From positions 1 through 64,000 of the forward strand of contig NZ_JABBFZ010000019.1 of assembly GCF_012927125.1 (NCBI RefSeq): a stretch of 64,000 nt of DNA, written 5' to 3'. Made by a program: the position numbers and the translations under genes. Shown in pieces: positions 63,515 to 64,000 of the stretch; the first letter of the stretch is position 1, and every line of letters starts with the position of its first letter. The notes under the pieces are model-generated. The model saw only the letters and a program-made list of their open reading frames with translations, had not been told where the DNA came from and ran no database searches. Origin of the DNA: Paraburkholderia antibiotica. Its GTDB lineage: Bacteria; Pseudomonadota; Gammaproteobacteria; Burkholderiales; Burkholderiaceae.

Positions 63515-64000
63515 ATGCCAGCACAATCGAAACGGCCCAACTTCCTCTTAATCATGACCGATCAGCAACGTGCGGATCATCTGGGCGCGGATGGCAACCC
63601 GATTGTACGAACGCCCAACCTCGACCAGCTTGCCTCGGGGGGATGGCGAGCAGACCGCATGTACGTGGCGACACCGGTATGCATGCCTAATCGCGCGAGC
63701 ATTCTGACCGGTCGCTATCCATCCGCACATGGCGCGCGTCACAACGGCATTGCGTTATCGACCGATGCGACCACCTTCGTCGACATGCTGCGCGTGACCG
63801 GCTATTCGACGGCACTGGTTGGCAAGGCGCACTTTCAAAACATGACCAACCTACCGCCGTCCTGGCCCGTCCGGGCGGAGGATCGGCTCGTCAGAGAAGC
63901 ATTTCGCGCTCCCGCCGGCCGCTATGATCAGGAACTGAAAGAAAAATGGCTGGCCGACGACGCTTTCGAGCTGGACTATCCGTTCTACGGCTTCGAAACA
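63515..64000 (+). CDS. Sulfatase / phosphonate-monoester-hydrolase-like enzyme (runs off the right edge)
   Basis: The first 162 codons of an alkaline-phosphatase-superfamily enzyme: RPNFLLIMTDQQRADHLGAD at the N-terminus with the first metal Asp pair, RTPNLDQLASGG, and the active-site TPVCMPNRASILTGRYPS with CxPxR, then GYSTALVGKAHF. The Cys suggests formylglycine maturation. No signal peptide is seen, unlike the sulfatase at 50544, so it may act in the cytoplasm. It is the fourth gene after the LysR-regulated ALDH, MFS and porin genes and may release the substrate of that pathway. The phosphonate monoester hydrolase alternative cannot be excluded. It starts right after a heptanucleotide repeat. 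Confidence 0.87.
   Translation, partial: MPAQSKRPNFLLIMTDQQRADHLGADGNPIVRTPNLDQLASGGWRADRMYVATPVCMPNRASILTGRYPSAHGARHNGIALSTDATTFVDMLRVTGYSTALVGKAHFQNMTNLPPSWPVRAEDRLVREAFRAPAGRYDQELKEKWLADDAFELDYPFYGFET

Overview
The window looks like a high-GC betaproteobacterium of the Burkholderia sensu lato group (Burkholderia / Paraburkholderia / Caballeronia). Pointers are the strong G/C third-codon bias, a Burkholderia-type lipase with its membrane foldase, a Burkholderiales porin, DUF2827 proteins and a YadA-like adhesin with an ESPR leader. The genus call is an inference from gene types; no rRNA or other marker is present.

Layout. Positions 1-2113 are decayed accessory DNA: the start of a type VI secretion (T6SS) effector-like protein, a truncated VgrG, a dead IS5-family element with visible inverted repeats, and a DUF3616 remnant. 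From 2203 to 7179 come a two-HKD phospholipase-D-like protein, a LysR regulator, a metallo-beta-lactamase-fold hydrolase and a thiolase. From 7438 to 12831 lies a complete 3-phenylpropionate/cinnamate dioxygenase operon (hcaEFCBD) with divergent hcaR, in the E. coli gene order.

From 12862 to 36005 almost everything is on the minus strand with overlapping or near-overlapping genes. In transcription order: an acyltransferase-ACP protein; a 2043-residue megasynthase (FabL-like enoyl reductase, KS, chain-length-factor-like KS, KR, DH); a P450-KR-DH fusion; a flavin monooxygenase; an ABC ATPase and permease; a LolA-like outer-membrane lipoprotein-sorting protein; an outer-membrane beta-barrel; a DUF4345 membrane protein; a secreted lipase with its foldase; and a multicopper oxidase. 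I read this as a polyunsaturated-fatty-acid-synthase-like machine that makes an oxidised lipid or polyketide, coupled to a dedicated Lol-like route to the outer membrane. It is the strongest candidate for an undescribed system here.

From 36375 to 48621 a second minus-strand unit encodes a giant trimeric autotransporter adhesin with a Ser/Thr-rich repetitive stalk. It is followed by two DUF2827 putative glycosyltransferases, a TPR-GT9-like glycosyltransferase, a TPR protein and a flavin-dependent halogenase with intact catalytic residues. This suggests a surface adhesin made together with its own modification enzymes.

From 49399 to 64000 lies a metabolic region: a LysR gene divergent from a Tat-exported sulfatase, a periplasmic phosphodiesterase/alkaline-phosphatase-fold enzyme, a MAPEG protein, a TPP-dependent enzyme overlapping a HisC-like aminotransferase, a LysR gene divergent from an aldehyde dehydrogenase - MFS - porin series, and the start of another sulfatase. 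Just before that sulfatase is a seven-copy heptanucleotide repeat. No tRNA, rRNA or CRISPR array was seen.
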